From contig JAAEZO010000001.1 of NCBI GenBank assembly GCA_018222825.1, positions 1 to 64,000 on the forward strand: a stretch of DNA of 64,000 nt, read 5' to 3'. Source of the stretch: Gammaproteobacteria bacterium (lineage in GTDB: Bacteria > Pseudomonadota > Gammaproteobacteria > Enterobacterales > Aeromonadaceae). The notes below the pieces were generated by a model. The model made no database searches, was not told the DNA's origin, and was given only the letters and a program-made list of their open reading frames with translations. Positions 38,709 through 49,252 of the stretch are shown in pieces; the stretch's first letter is position 1, and every line of letters begins with the position of its first letter. Both the position numbers and the translations under genes were made by a program.

Positions 38709-40811
38709 GTGGCAATGGCATTCAAGGATACGCTTTCACAGATAGGGCCCTGGTCCACGTGGTTCAATAAAGGGCTGGGGACGCCCTTGCTGGTACTGGC
38801 GGCACTGGGCATGGTGGTGTTGCCCGTTCCCGCCCTGCTGCTCGATATTCTGTTCTCGTTCAATATTTCCCTGGCGCTGGTGATCCTGCTGGTGGCGGTA
38901 TACAGCCAGCGGCCGCTGGACTTTGCCGCCTTTCCCACCGTGCTGCTGGTGGCGACCCTGTTGCGGCTGGCGCTGAACGTGGCCTCGACCCGGGTGGTGC
39001 TGCTGGAAGGGCACGAGGGCGGTAACGCGGCCGGTAACGTGATCGAGGCCTTCGGCTCCGTGGTCATCGGCGGCAACTATGCGGTCGGCCTTATCGTGTT
39101 TCTGATCCTGATGATCATCAACTTTGCGGTGGTCACCAAGGGGGCCGGGCGTATTTCGGAAGTGAGTGCCCGTTTTACCCTGGACGCCATGCCCGGCAAG
39201 CAGATGGCCATCGATGCGGATTTGAATGCGGGCCTGATCAATCAGGACGAGGCACGGCTGCGCCGGGACGAAGTGACCCGGGAAGCCGACTTTTACGGCT
39301 CCATGGACGGTGCGTCCAAGTTCGTCAAGGGCGATGCCATCGCCGGCATCATGATCCTGTTTATCAATATCATCGGTGGTTTCATCATCGGCATGGCCCA
39401 GCATGGGCTGCCGTTTGGTGAGGCGGCCGAGATCTACACCCTGCTGACCATAGGTGACGGCCTGGTGGCGCAGATTCCCTCGCTGCTGCTGTCGATTGCC
39501 GCCGCCATTATCGTGACGCGTCAGAACACCCGGGAAGACATGGGGCAGGCGATGCTGGGGCAGCTGTTCGACAATCCCAAGTCGCTGGCCATTGCCGCCG
39601 GTATCCTAATCACCATGGGTCTGGTGCCGGGCATGCCCCATTTTGCCTTTCTGCTGTTGGGCGGGCTGGCGGCCTTTGCGGCCTGGTGGACCATTAAACG
39701 CAATGCGCGTAATACGCAGCAAGCGGAGGAGCAAGAGTTGTCACCGGCGGTGCAGAGTACCGAGGTGAAGGAATTGAGCTGGGACGATGTGGCGCAGGTC
39801 GACACTATCGGTCTGGAAGTGGGGTACCGGCTGATAAGCCTGGTCGATCAGGCCCAGGGTGGTGAGTTGTTGAGCCGCATCAAGGGGGTGCGTAAAAAGC
39901 TCTCTCAGGAACTGGGCTTTCTGATCCCCGCCGTACATATTCGCGACAACCTGGAGCTGGGCCCCAATCAGTATCAGATCACCCTGATGGGGGTGAGCTC
40001 GGGGGCGGCAGACATTTATCCGGATCGGGAGCTGGCCATCAACCCGGGTCAGGTATTCGGGCCGGTGCAGGGCATCGACACCCGCGATCCCGCCTTCGAC
40101 CTGGAGGCCACCTGGATTGCCAAAGACCAGATTGAACAGGCCCAGAGCCTGGGTTACACGGTGGTGGATGCCTCTACCGTGGTGGCGACGCATCTCAGTC
40201 AGCTGCTGACCAACCATGCCGCCGTGTTGCTGGGCCATGAAGAAGTGCAGAACCTGGTTGATCAAATCGGCCGCAGTCAGCCCAAGCTGGTGGAAGGGCT
40301 GGTACCCAACACCATGAGCCTGGCGCTGGTGACCAAGGTGCTGCAGAGCCTGCTGCATGAAGGCGTGACCATCCGTGACATGCGCACCATTCTGCAGACC
40401 CTGACCGAGTACTCCACCAAGAGCCAGGATCCGGAAGTACTCACCGCCGCCTGTCGTATCGCCCTGCGCCGTTTCATGGTGCAGGAGATAGCGGGCACCG
40501 AGCGCGAGCTGCCGGTCATCACCTTGGCACCAGAACTGGAACAGATATTGCAGAACTCTTTGCAGGCCGGCGGCGCTCAGGGCAGCGGCATCGAGCCCGG
40601 CCTGGCCGAGCGCATGCAGCAATCGCTGGCGCAGGCGGCGGCCAATCAGGAAATGGAAGGGCAGGCGGCTATTTTGCTGACCTCCGGCATGTTGCGCACC
40701 ACCTTGGCGCGCTTTGTAAAACACACGATTCCCAGTCTGCGGGTCTTGTCCTATCAGGAAGTACCTGATGACCGTCAAATCCGCATTGTGGCGTCTGTTG
40801 GCCAGCAGTAG
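38709..40811 (+). CDS. flhA: FlhA export gate protein
   Basis: FHIPEP family; FTLDAMPGKQMAIDADLNAGLINQDEARLRR. Start may be ATG 38715. Confidence 0.98.
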   Translation: MAMAFKDTLSQIGPWSTWFNKGLGTPLLVLAALGMVVLPVPALLLDILFSFNISLALVILLVAVYSQRPLDFAAFPTVLLVATLLRLALNVASTRVVLLEGHEGGNAAGNVIEAFGSVVIGGNYAVGLIVFLILMIINFAVVTKGAGRISEVSARFTLDAMPGKQMAIDADLNAGLINQDEARLRRDEVTREADFYGSMDGASKFVKGDAIAGIMILFINIIGGFIIGMAQHGLPFGEAAEIYTLLTIGDGLVAQIPSLLLSIAAAIIVTRQNTREDMGQAMLGQLFDNPKSLAIAAGILITMGLVPGMPHFAFLLLGGLAAFAAWWTIKRNARNTQQAEEQELSPAVQSTEVKELSWDDVAQVDTIGLEVGYRLISLVDQAQGGELLSRIKGVRKKLSQELGFLIPAVHIRDNLELGPNQYQITLMGVSSGAADIYPDRELAINPGQVFGPVQGIDTRDPAFDLEATWIAKDQIEQAQSLGYTVVDASTVVATHLSQLLTNHAAVLLGHEEVQNLVDQIGRSQPKLVEGLVPNTMSLALVTKVLQSLLHEGVTIRDMRTILQTLTEYSTKSQDPEVLTAACRIALRRFMVQEIAGTERELPVITLAPELEQILQNSLQAGGAQGSGIEPGLAERMQQSLAQAAANQEMEGQAAILLTSGMLRTTLARFVKHTIPSLRVLSYQEVPDDRQIRIVASVGQQ

Positions 40812-40827
40812 CAGGGTGGTAGTTTAG

Positions 40828-42204
40828 ATGAAGATAAAACGATTTTTTGCCAAGGACATGAGAGCCGCCCTGGCCGAGGTGAAGGAAGTGCTCGGTGCGG
40901 ACGCGGTGATCATGTCCAATAAAAAAGTGTCGGGCGGCATCGAAATAGTGGCGGCGGTGGACGACGACGAAACGCCGGTCACGCCGGTGCAACGGCCGCT
41001 GCGAGATGATAATGTCAGAATTTCGTCGCAGGCCCGTCAATTTATTACTCCGCTGGATGAAAAACAGCAGTCCGAAACCCTGCAGTCGCTGTTGATGCGC
41101 GGCCGCAGCGAAGCCTCTCCCCACACCTTGGCCGAACAGTCCAACTGGAAGGAACCAGCGCTGGACCGGGATGCGCGCCAAGAGCCCAGTATGGGAACGA
41201 GAGAGCCGCTGGCTCCGCCCCAGTTGCACGACAGCCGCGAGCACAAGCGTAAGGAAGGGGCCAAGGACAAGGAGCTGAATGCCATGCGCCAGGAAATTGC
41301 CAGTATTCGGCGCCTGCTCGAGCATCAGGTATCGGGATTGATGTGGCAAGAAGTGGAACGTCGCGAGCCGGTACGGGCCATGCTCATCAAGCACCTTAAC
41401 GGGCTGGGCTTCAGCGACGGTTTTGCCGACCAGCTGGCGATGATGGTGCATGACACCGCGGCACCACATGAAGCCTGGAACCAGATTGAAACAGCGCTGT
41501 GCCAGCAGTTGATGACCGGTGAAGATGACATTCTGCGCCAGGGCGGCGCCGTCGCCCTGCTGGGCCCCACCGGGGTCGGAAAAACCACCACCATCGCCAA
41601 GCTGGCTGCACGCTTTGCGTCCCGCTACGGCGCCGACCAAATCGCGCTGATCACCACCGACCACTATCGGATTGGCGCTCATGAACAACTGCAGACCTAC
41701 GGCCGCATCATGGGCGTGGTGGTCAAGCAGGCGCGTACCTATCAGGAACTGGCTCAGGCCCTCTACCAGCTGCGTCATCGACGACTGGTGTTGATTGACA
41801 CCGCCGGCATGGGCCAGCGGGATCTGCGACTGAACGAGCAGCTCGATACCCTGGTGGGTGATAAACAAATAAAGATTCGTAATTATCTGGTACTGCCGGC
41901 CACGGCCCAGCGCCGGGTATTGCAGGAAGCGGTGGATCATTTTCGTCGCATTCCGCTGGCCGGCTGCATTCTCACCAAGCTGGACGAAAGCCTGTCGCTG
42001 GGGGATGTGCTGGACATCAGTATTCAGAACAGCCTGCCCATCAGCTATATCACCGACGGGCAGCGGGTGCCGGAAGACCTGCGGCTGGCGGATGCCCTCG
42101 AGCTGGTCAAGCAGGCGTTGGGAACCATAGAGCAGCGTCGGGAAGAGCCTCACTACTGGGAGTCCTCCGAGTTTGACGATGAGGATACGCGTTCTTATGA
42201 ATAA
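40828..42204 (+). CDS. flhF: FlhF SRP-like GTPase
   Basis: ALLGPTGVGKTTTIAKLAARFA; LIDTAGMGQRD. Confidence 0.97.
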   Translation: MKIKRFFAKDMRAALAEVKEVLGADAVIMSNKKVSGGIEIVAAVDDDETPVTPVQRPLRDDNVRISSQARQFITPLDEKQQSETLQSLLMRGRSEASPHTLAEQSNWKEPALDRDARQEPSMGTREPLAPPQLHDSREHKRKEGAKDKELNAMRQEIASIRRLLEHQVSGLMWQEVERREPVRAMLIKHLNGLGFSDGFADQLAMMVHDTAAPHEAWNQIETALCQQLMTGEDDILRQGGAVALLGPTGVGKTTTIAKLAARFASRYGADQIALITTDHYRIGAHEQLQTYGRIMGVVVKQARTYQELAQALYQLRHRRLVLIDTAGMGQRDLRLNEQLDTLVGDKQIKIRNYLVLPATAQRRVLQEAVDHFRRIPLAGCILTKLDESLSLGDVLDISIQNSLPISYITDGQRVPEDLRLADALELVKQALGTIEQRREEPHYWESSEFDDEDTRSYE

Positions 42205-43081
42205 TTTGTTTCAGGACCAGGCTAGTGGGCTGCGGCTTATGCAAAAAACAAGCAGAGTACAGGTTATTTCGGTTACCGGCGGCAAGGGAGGAGTAGGCAA
42301 AACCAACATTTCCCTCAACATGGCGTCGGCCATGGCGGCACAGGGCAAGAGAGTGATGGTGCTGGATGCGGATCTGGGCCTGGCCAATGTCGATGTCTTG
42401 CTGGGCATTCGGGTCACGCGCAATCTGTCCCATGTATTGCGCGGAGAGTGCACCCTGGATGAAGTGCTGGTGGACGGGCCGCAGGGGGTCAAGATCATAC
42501 CGGCCACTTCCGGCAACCAGTCGATGACCGAATTGTCGCCGCTGGAGCACGTGAGTCTGATCCGCGCCTTCAGCGAAATGCAGACCCCGATTGATATTCT
42601 GCTGGTGGATACCGCCGCCGGCATCTCCGACATGGTGCTTAGTTTCTCCCGCGCCGCGCAAGAGGTGATAGTGGTGGTGTGCGACGAACCCACCTCGATC
42701 ACCGATGCCTATGCGCTGATCAAGATTTTGTCCCGGGATTACGGCGTGTTCCGCTTTAAAATCGTGGCCAACATGGTGCGCAGTCAGCGCGAAGGCGAGG
42801 AGCTGTTCACCAAGCTGACCCGGGTGACCGATCGCTTTCTCGATGCGGCGCTGGAGCTGGTGGCCTGTGTGCCATTTGACGGTAACCTGCGGCTGGCGGT
42901 ACGTCGCCAGACCCTGGTGGTCAATCAATATCCCAACTCACCTTCGGCCATGGCGATCAAGCAACTGGCCGGCAAGGCCCTGAGCTGGCCGGCCCCGCAA
43001 CGGGCCGGTGGTCACCTGCAGTTCTTTATCGAAAAACTGTTGAACCGGCCGGTGGAAGAGTCTGATGTCCGGGGCGAGTAA
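42197..43081 (+). CDS. flhG: FlhG/FleN MinD-like ATPase
   Basis: DQASGLRLMQ; SVTGGKGGVGKTNISLNMA. Confidence 0.97.
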   Translation: MNNLFQDQASGLRLMQKTSRVQVISVTGGKGGVGKTNISLNMASAMAAQGKRVMVLDADLGLANVDVLLGIRVTRNLSHVLRGECTLDEVLVDGPQGVKIIPATSGNQSMTELSPLEHVSLIRAFSEMQTPIDILLVDTAAGISDMVLSFSRAAQEVIVVVCDEPTSITDAYALIKILSRDYGVFRFKIVANMVRSQREGEELFTKLTRVTDRFLDAALELVACVPFDGNLRLAVRRQTLVVNQYPNSPSAMAIKQLAGKALSWPAPQRAGGHLQFFIEKLLNRPVEESDVRGE

Positions 43082-43787
43082 GGCACTGGTGTATGCCAGG
43101 CAGCAGGGCAACCAGCTGATAGAGCGTCATGCCGGGCTGGTGCGTCGCATCGCCCATCACCTGCTGGCGCGATTGCCGGACAGCGTGCTGCTGGACGATC
43201 TTGTTCAGTCGGGCATGGTGGGGTTGCTGGAAGCTTCGCGTAACTTCGATGCCAGCAAGGGCGCCAGTTTCGAGACCTTTGCCGGTATTCGCATCCGCGG
43301 CGCCATGCTGGATGAAATTCGCCGTGGTGACTGGGTGCCGCGCTCGGTACACAAACACAGCCGTCAGATAGCCGACGCCGTCGCCTCGATACAGCGTCGT
43401 GAAGGACGCAATGCCAACGATCGGGAAGTGGCCGAAGAGCTGGGCGTGAGCCTGGACAGCTATTACGCCATGCTGCGCGATACCAGTAACGGCAAGATCC
43501 TCGAAATGGACGAATTTGAAACCGGTGTCGACCATCATGCGGAGGAAGGCACCCATGTGGCGAGCCCGTTTGAAGACATGGCCAAACAACGTTTTCTGGG
43601 CGCCCTGTCGAGCCACATCAAGACATTGCCCGAGCGTGAGGCCCTGGTGCTGTCTTTGTATTACGACGAGGAGCTGAACCTGAAAGAAATCGGTCAGATA
43701 CTCGAGGTGAGCGAATCACGGATCAGTCAAATTCACAGCCAGGCCATGCATCGCTTGCGCGCCAGGCTGAAAGAATGGAAAGAGTGA
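43065..43787 (+). CDS. fliA: FliA sigma-28
   Basis: LLDDLVQSGMVGLLEASRNFDASKGASFETFAGIRIRGAMLDEIRRGDWVPRSV. Confidence 0.98.
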   Translation: MSGASKALVYARQQGNQLIERHAGLVRRIAHHLLARLPDSVLLDDLVQSGMVGLLEASRNFDASKGASFETFAGIRIRGAMLDEIRRGDWVPRSVHKHSRQIADAVASIQRREGRNANDREVAEELGVSLDSYYAMLRDTSNGKILEMDEFETGVDHHAEEGTHVASPFEDMAKQRFLGALSSHIKTLPEREALVLSLYYDEELNLKEIGQILEVSESRISQIHSQAMHRLRARLKEWKE

Positions 43788-43986
43788 AATAAAGCAGCAA
43801 AGCATCCGTTTTAAGCGATAGCTGAAATAGCTGTGATTATACAATTCCAGTGGCGGCTGACGAGTAATGAGCAGGCAGAACAGGGTAAACCAAATCAACG
43901 CGCAGCCCGGATTATTGCTAAACGCTTATCAATGACAGTGTGGCTGTGTTTATTAAACAATCGAAATCAAGGCTTCGGCATATTTT

Positions 43987-44007
43987 TATTGCGCCAATAG
44001 CGCAATA
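43987..44007. repeat. Perfect 8-bp palindrome upstream of cheY
   Basis: TATTGCGC-CAATA-GCGCAATA. Confidence 0.6.
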
Positions 44008-44014
44008 TACGATT

Positions 44015-44041
44015 TAAGTTAAGGTATGCCGGGTCGATATA
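44015..44041 (+). promoter_or_regulatory. Possible sigma-28-like promoter for cheY operon
   Basis: TAAGTTAA-N11-TCGATATA; degenerate but correct spacing. Confidence 0.35.
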
Positions 44042-44096
44042 GTTAAGATACTTGTCGTATTCAGCGGCCGCAGGCTCGGCTGATAGGAGGAAATGC

Positions 44097-44480
44097 TTGG
44101 ACAAGAACATGAAAATCCTCATCGTGGATGATTTTTCCACCATGCGCAGAATTATTAAAAACCTGCTTCGGGATCTCGGATTTAATAATACCCACGAAGC
44201 TGACGACGGCAATACCGCCTTACCCATGCTCAAGGGAGGAGACTTCGAGTTTGTAGTCACCGACTGGAACATGCCCGGTATGCAGGGAATCGATTTGTTA
44301 CGCGCCATTCGTGCCGACGACAAACTCAAGCACCTGCCGGTATTGATGGTCACGGCGGAAGCCAAGCGCGAGCAGATTATCACCGCCGCCCAGGCAGGCG
44401 TGAATGGCTACGTGGTCAAACCTTTTACCGCCGGCACCCTCAAGGAAAAACTCGAGAAGGTTTTCGAGCGAATCGGATAA
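44097..44480 (+). CDS. cheY: CheY response regulator
   Basis: TTG start ([19 protein letters not shown]) preceded by [21 protein letters not shown]. Confidence 0.96.
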   Translation: MDKNMKILIVDDFSTMRRIIKNLLRDLGFNNTHEADDGNTALPMLKGGDFEFVVTDWNMPGMQGIDLLRAIRADDKLKHLPVLMVTAEAKREQIITAAQAGVNGYVVKPFTAGTLKEKLEKVFERIG

Positions 44481-44492
44481 AAAGGCATCGCA

Positions 44493-45242
44493 ATGGCATT
44501 ACAGAAAGGAACGATCAATCTGGAACAGGCTCGCATACTGGTGGCCATGCTGGAGCGTGGTGATCAGGACGGCGCCGACCGTTATCTTACCGACGTATGC
44601 ATGCCGCAGGCGAAAGATCTGGTCGAGCAGGTCGGGCAGCTGACCCGCCAGCTGCATGATTCGCTGCAGGAGTTTCGCAACGACCCCCGTTTGCCGGAGC
44701 TGGCCGAGAATGAAATTCCCGATGCCAAAGAGCGCCTGAGTTACGTCATCGACATGACCGACAAGGCGGCCAACCGCACCATGGATGCGGTGGAAGCCAG
44801 CCTGCCCATTGCCGACCGACTCAGCGATCGTATCCAGCAGATGCTGCCGGGTTGGCGTGAGTTGATGCAACGCCAACTGGAATTGAATAAATTCAAGGAT
44901 CTGTGTTATCAGCTCGACGATTTTCTGTTGAGCTCCGAGCAGGATTCCAATCAGTTAAGGCAGTTGCTGACCGAAATACTGATGGCGCAGGATTATCAGG
45001 ATTTAACCGGGCAGATGATTCGCCGGGTGATCAACCTGGTACAGGAAGTGGAAGCCAAACTGGTGGCTATTCTGTCGGTCTTTGGTCGTTTACCGGGTAT
45101 GGAAGATGCCAAGCCCAAGCCGGCAAGCGTGCCGGTCTCGGGCATTGAAGCCGAAGGCCCGATCATCAATAAAGAACATCGTAATGATGTGGTCTCGGAT
45201 CAGGATGGCGTCGACGATTTGCTGTCCAGTCTGGGATTCTAA
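44493..45242 (+). CDS. cheZ: CheZ phosphatase
   Basis: LMAQDYQDLTGQMIRRVINLVQEVE; C-terminal DDLLSSLGF. Confidence 0.96.
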   Translation: MALQKGTINLEQARILVAMLERGDQDGADRYLTDVCMPQAKDLVEQVGQLTRQLHDSLQEFRNDPRLPELAENEIPDAKERLSYVIDMTDKAANRTMDAVEASLPIADRLSDRIQQMLPGWRELMQRQLELNKFKDLCYQLDDFLLSSEQDSNQLRQLLTEILMAQDYQDLTGQMIRRVINLVQEVEAKLVAILSVFGRLPGMEDAKPKPASVPVSGIEAEGPIINKEHRNDVVSDQDGVDDLLSSLGF

Positions 45243-45251
45243 GGAGAGAGC

Positions 45252-47336
45252 ATGGGCTTTGAGGTAGATGAGGATATTCTGCAGGACTTTCTGGTCGAAG
45301 CATCGGAAATCCTGGAGCAATTGTCAGAGCAGTTGGTGACACTGGAGCGCCAACCCGATGATAAAGACTTGCTGAATGCGATTTTTCGCGGTTTTCATAC
45401 CGTCAAGGGTGGTGCCGGTTTTCTATCGTTGACTGCACTGGTAGACACCTGCCACAAAGCCGAAAACGTGTTCGATATTTTGCGTACCGGTCAGCGCAAA
45501 GTCACCTCCGAACTGATGGATGTGATACTGCGGGCGCTGGATACGGTAAATAACATGTTTGCCGAAATCCAGAACCGGGAGGATCCGACCCCGGCCGAGC
45601 CGCAATTGCTTGAGGAACTCAAGCGCTATTGCCGGCCTGCCAGTGAAGACGAGGCGGTGGCCGCTCCGGTTGCACCGGTGGCGGACACCACCATTTCGGA
45701 CCTCGGTGAAACCGAGTATCAGCAGATGCTGGATGAGCTGGCGCCCGATGCGCCGGTCGACCGCATGCCTGAATCGGCGTCAGCGGGTACTGCCGAACAG
45801 ACGGCCAGTGACGGCGACGACATCAGCGACGATGAATTCGAAGCGTTGCTGGATCAGTTGCATGGCGCCGGCAAGCATAGCGGCATTCCCGCATCCGCGG
45901 CCTCTGAGCCATCGGCCAGCCTGAGCACGGATGACAGCGGTGACGAGATAGGCGACCTCGAATTCGAGGCGCTGCTGGATCAGCTGCACGGATCGGGCAA
46001 GGGCCCGTCGATTACGGCTGACGCTACCGTGAGTGCCCCGACGCAGGCTTCACCGGCTCAGGCTGCTCCGGTTCGGCAAACACCGGCTGCCGTGACCGCA
46101 GCGGCACCCGCGACACCGACCGCCGACAAGGCGGCTGCCAAGGCGCCGGCCCATCATAATGCGCCACCGGATACCACGGTGCGGGTTGATACCAAGATTC
46201 TCGATAAGATCATGAACATGGTGGGCGAGCTGGTCTTGGTGCGTAACCGCCTGATCAGCCTCGATGCCAATCACGACAATGAAGACATTTCCAAGACGGT
46301 CGCCAATCTGGATGCGGTGACCGGTGATCTGCAAGGCGCGGTGATGAAAACCCGAATGCAGCCGATCAAGAAAGTCTTCGGCCGCTTCCCGCGGGTGGTG
46401 CGTGACATGGCGCGCAACATGAACAAGGAAATCAACCTGGAAATGGTCGGTGAAGAAACCGATCTCGATAAAAACCTGGTTGAGGCGCTGGCCGATCCCC
46501 TTGTTCACTTGGTGCGCAACTCCTGTGACCACGGCATAGAAATGCCGGCAGAGCGGGAAGCAGCCGGTAAACCGAGAGCCGGTGTTATTCGGCTGACGGC
46601 CTCGCAGGAAGGGGATCATATTCTGCTCGGCATCGAAGATGACGGTGCCGGCATGGATCCGGAAAAGCTCAAGAGTATCGCCATCAAGCGGGGTATTCTC
46701 GATGCGGATGGCGCCGCCCGCATGACCGACAACGAAGCCTATAACCTGATCTTTGCCCCCGGTTTTTCCACCAAACAGGAAATTACCGATGTGTCCGGTC
46801 GTGGCGTGGGCATGGATGTGGTCAAGACCGGTATCAACTCGGTCAATGGCTCCATCGTGATCGACTCCGAAAAAGGCAAGGGCACCCGGCTGCAGATCAA
46901 GGTGCCGCTGACGCTGGCGATACTGCCGACCCTGATGGTACTGGTGGGCAAGCAGACCTTTGCGTTGCCGCTGACCAACGTCAACGAAATTTTCCACCTC
47001 GATCTGACCCGCACCAGCACGGTGGATGGCCAGCTGACCATAGTGGTGCGCAATCACGCTATTCCGCTGTTCTACCTGCAGGACTGGTTGCTCAAAGGCG
47101 AACGCCAGGCCCGTAAAGCGCAGGGGCACGTGGTAATAGTGGTGGTGGGTAACCAGCAGGTCGGCTTTGTGGTCGATGGCCTTATCGGCCAGGAAGAAGT
47201 GGTGATCAAGCCGCTCGATCAGCTGTTGCACGGCACGCCCGGCATGGCCGGCGCCACCATTACCAGTGATGGCGGCATTGCATTGATCCTGGATCTGGCT
47301 GGTTTGATCAAGGCCTATGCCCGGCGTTACGCCTAA
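45252..47336 (+). CDS. cheA: CheA histidine kinase
   Basis: FRGFHTVKGGAGFLSL H-box; LVHLVRNSCDHGIE; CheW-like C-terminus. Confidence 0.98.
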   Translation: MGFEVDEDILQDFLVEASEILEQLSEQLVTLERQPDDKDLLNAIFRGFHTVKGGAGFLSLTALVDTCHKAENVFDILRTGQRKVTSELMDVILRALDTVNNMFAEIQNREDPTPAEPQLLEELKRYCRPASEDEAVAAPVAPVADTTISDLGETEYQQMLDELAPDAPVDRMPESASAGTAEQTASDGDDISDDEFEALLDQLHGAGKHSGIPASAASEPSASLSTDDSGDEIGDLEFEALLDQLHGSGKGPSITADATVSAPTQASPAQAAPVRQTPAAVTAAAPATPTADKAAAKAPAHHNAPPDTTVRVDTKILDKIMNMVGELVLVRNRLISLDANHDNEDISKTVANLDAVTGDLQGAVMKTRMQPIKKVFGRFPRVVRDMARNMNKEINLEMVGEETDLDKNLVEALADPLVHLVRNSCDHGIEMPAEREAAGKPRAGVIRLTASQEGDHILLGIEDDGAGMDPEKLKSIAIKRGILDADGAARMTDNEAYNLIFAPGFSTKQEITDVSGRGVGMDVVKTGINSVNGSIVIDSEKGKGTRLQIKVPLTLAILPTLMVLVGKQTFALPLTNVNEIFHLDLTRTSTVDGQLTIVVRNHAIPLFYLQDWLLKGERQARKAQGHVVIVVVGNQQVGFVVDGLIGQEEVVIKPLDQLLHGTPGMAGATITSDGGIALILDLAGLIKAYARRYA

Positions 47337-47364
47337 CAAATAAGAAGGGAAGTCGAGGATAATT

Positions 47365-48507
47365 ATGGCTATTCGGGTGTTAGTGGTTGATGATTCTAGT
47401 TTTTTTCGGCGTCGCGTCAGCGAAATCCTGGATCAGGATCCGCTGTTGACCGTGGTGGATACCGCCGCCAATGGTCAGGAAGCGGTTGAAAAAGCCCGCT
47501 TGCTGCGGCCTGATGTGATCACCATGGACATCGAAATGCCGGTGATGGATGGTATTTCCGCGGTGCGCGCCATCATGAAGGCGACGCCCACGCCGGTGCT
47601 GATGTTTTCTTCACTGACCCACGATGGTGCCCGGGCCACACTGGATGCGCTGGACGCCGGCGCCATGGACTTTCTGCCCAAGCGTTTCGAAGACATCGCC
47701 CGCAGCAAAGAAGAAGCGATTCTGCTGCTGCAGCAGAGGGTCAAGGCCATCTCCCGTCGTCGCGCCGTTGCTGCGCCTGTGTCTCGGCCCTCGACGATCG
47801 GGGCTGCCGGTGCGGCGGCGCGGGTTCGACCTACGCTTGCCAGCACCCCTGCCGGCCGCGGTTTTGCCGCCGCCACTCCGGTGGTGGCCGAGCCGGTTGT
47901 CGAGCGCCGCAGCCTGCCTCGGCGCAGTGGCAAGCATTATCAACTGCTGGCCATCGGTACCTCCACCGGTGGCCCGGTTGCCCTGCAGAAGGTGTTGACC
48001 AAGCTTCCGGCCAACTTTCCTCACCCCATTGTGTTGATCCAGCATATGCCGGGTACCTTTACCAGCGCCTTTGCTGCCCGGCTCGATGGCCTGTGCCAGA
48101 TTCGGGTCAAGGAGGCGGCGGACGGCGATCAGCTGCGTCCGGGTCATGCCTATCTGGCTCCCGGCGGCAAGCAGATGCTGTTTGAAGGGCGAGCCGGCAA
48201 TGCCCGGCTTCGCGTTATCGACGGCAATGACAAGGTCAACTACAAACCCTGTGTCGACATCACCTTCGCCTCGGCCGCCAAAACCTATGGCGGCAATGTG
48301 CTGGCGGTGGTGCTGACCGGCATGGGAGCAGACGGTCGCGAAGGCGCCCGGCTGCTGAAAGAGCAGGGAGCCAACATCTGGGCTCAGGACGAAGAAAGTT
48401 GCGTGGTCTATGGCATGCCGCAGGCGGTGGCCAAGGCCGGTATTGCCACCGAATCCTTGCCCTTGCCACTGATCGGCGATGCCATCAATAACGAGATGAG
48501 CAGCTAA
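47365..48507 (+). CDS. cheB: CheB methylesterase
   Basis: Receiver plus [42 protein letters not shown]. Confidence 0.97.
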   Translation: MAIRVLVVDDSSFFRRRVSEILDQDPLLTVVDTAANGQEAVEKARLLRPDVITMDIEMPVMDGISAVRAIMKATPTPVLMFSSLTHDGARATLDALDAGAMDFLPKRFEDIARSKEEAILLLQQRVKAISRRRAVAAPVSRPSTIGAAGAAARVRPTLASTPAGRGFAAATPVVAEPVVERRSLPRRSGKHYQLLAIGTSTGGPVALQKVLTKLPANFPHPIVLIQHMPGTFTSAFAARLDGLCQIRVKEAADGDQLRPGHAYLAPGGKQMLFEGRAGNARLRVIDGNDKVNYKPCVDITFASAAKTYGGNVLAVVLTGMGADGREGARLLKEQGANIWAQDEESCVVYGMPQAVAKAGIATESLPLPLIGDAINNEMSS

Positions 48508-48508
48508 T

Positions 48509-49252
48509 ATGGCGCTGGCCGGGCTATTACTGGCACTGGTTTGTATTACCCTGGCCCAGTGGTGGCATGGGGGAAGTCTGTGGGGGCTGCTGGACGGCCC
48601 GGCCTTGCTGATCGTCTGCGGCGGCACCCTGGGGGCGGTGATGCTGCAAACGCCCTGGCCTCAATGTCTGTCGGCACTCAAGGCGCTGAAGGCATTGTTC
48701 GGTCGCCAGTCCTGGCCTTTTCATGAGCAGGCCTCGCGGTTGCTGCACTGGTCGCACGAAGCCCGGCACGGCGGCTTTCTGGCCCTTGAGTCCAAAACCG
48801 AGTCGCATGAACTGGACCGCTTTACCCGCCAGGGATTGCAGTGGCTGGTGGATGGCACCGAGCCGGCGGCGCTGGAACGGCTGCTGGATAACGAGTTGGA
48901 CCGGCTGGAAGAACAGAAAGAACTGGAAGCCCGGGTGTTTGAAGCCATGGGCGGCTACAGCCCGACCATCGGCATTATTGGTGCCGTGCTGGGGCTGATC
49001 CAGGCGATGTCGAACCTGGATGACCCGGGTGAGCTGGGTCAAGGCATCGCGGTGGCCTTCGTGGCCACCCTCTATGGTGTGGGGCTGGCCAACCTGCTGC
49101 TGTTGCCGCTGGCCAATCGCTTGAGGGCCATCTACCGGCTGGAATTACGCTACCGGGAGCTGACCGCCATCGGCCTGCTGGCCATCGCCCGTGGCGACGG
49201 CAGTCTGTCGGTCAGCCGACAACTGGCCCAGTATCAGGGACAGCGTCAATGA
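48509..49252 (+). CDS. motC: MotA/MotC-type stator protein
   Basis: MotA/TolQ/ExbB-type; ATLYGVGLANLLLLPLANRLR; downstream of cheB. Confidence 0.88.
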   Translation: MALAGLLLALVCITLAQWWHGGSLWGLLDGPALLIVCGGTLGAVMLQTPWPQCLSALKALKALFGRQSWPFHEQASRLLHWSHEARHGGFLALESKTESHELDRFTRQGLQWLVDGTEPAALERLLDNELDRLEEQKELEARVFEAMGGYSPTIGIIGAVLGLIQAMSNLDDPGELGQGIAVAFVATLYGVGLANLLLLPLANRLRAIYRLELRYRELTAIGLLAIARGDGSLSVSRQLAQYQGQRQ

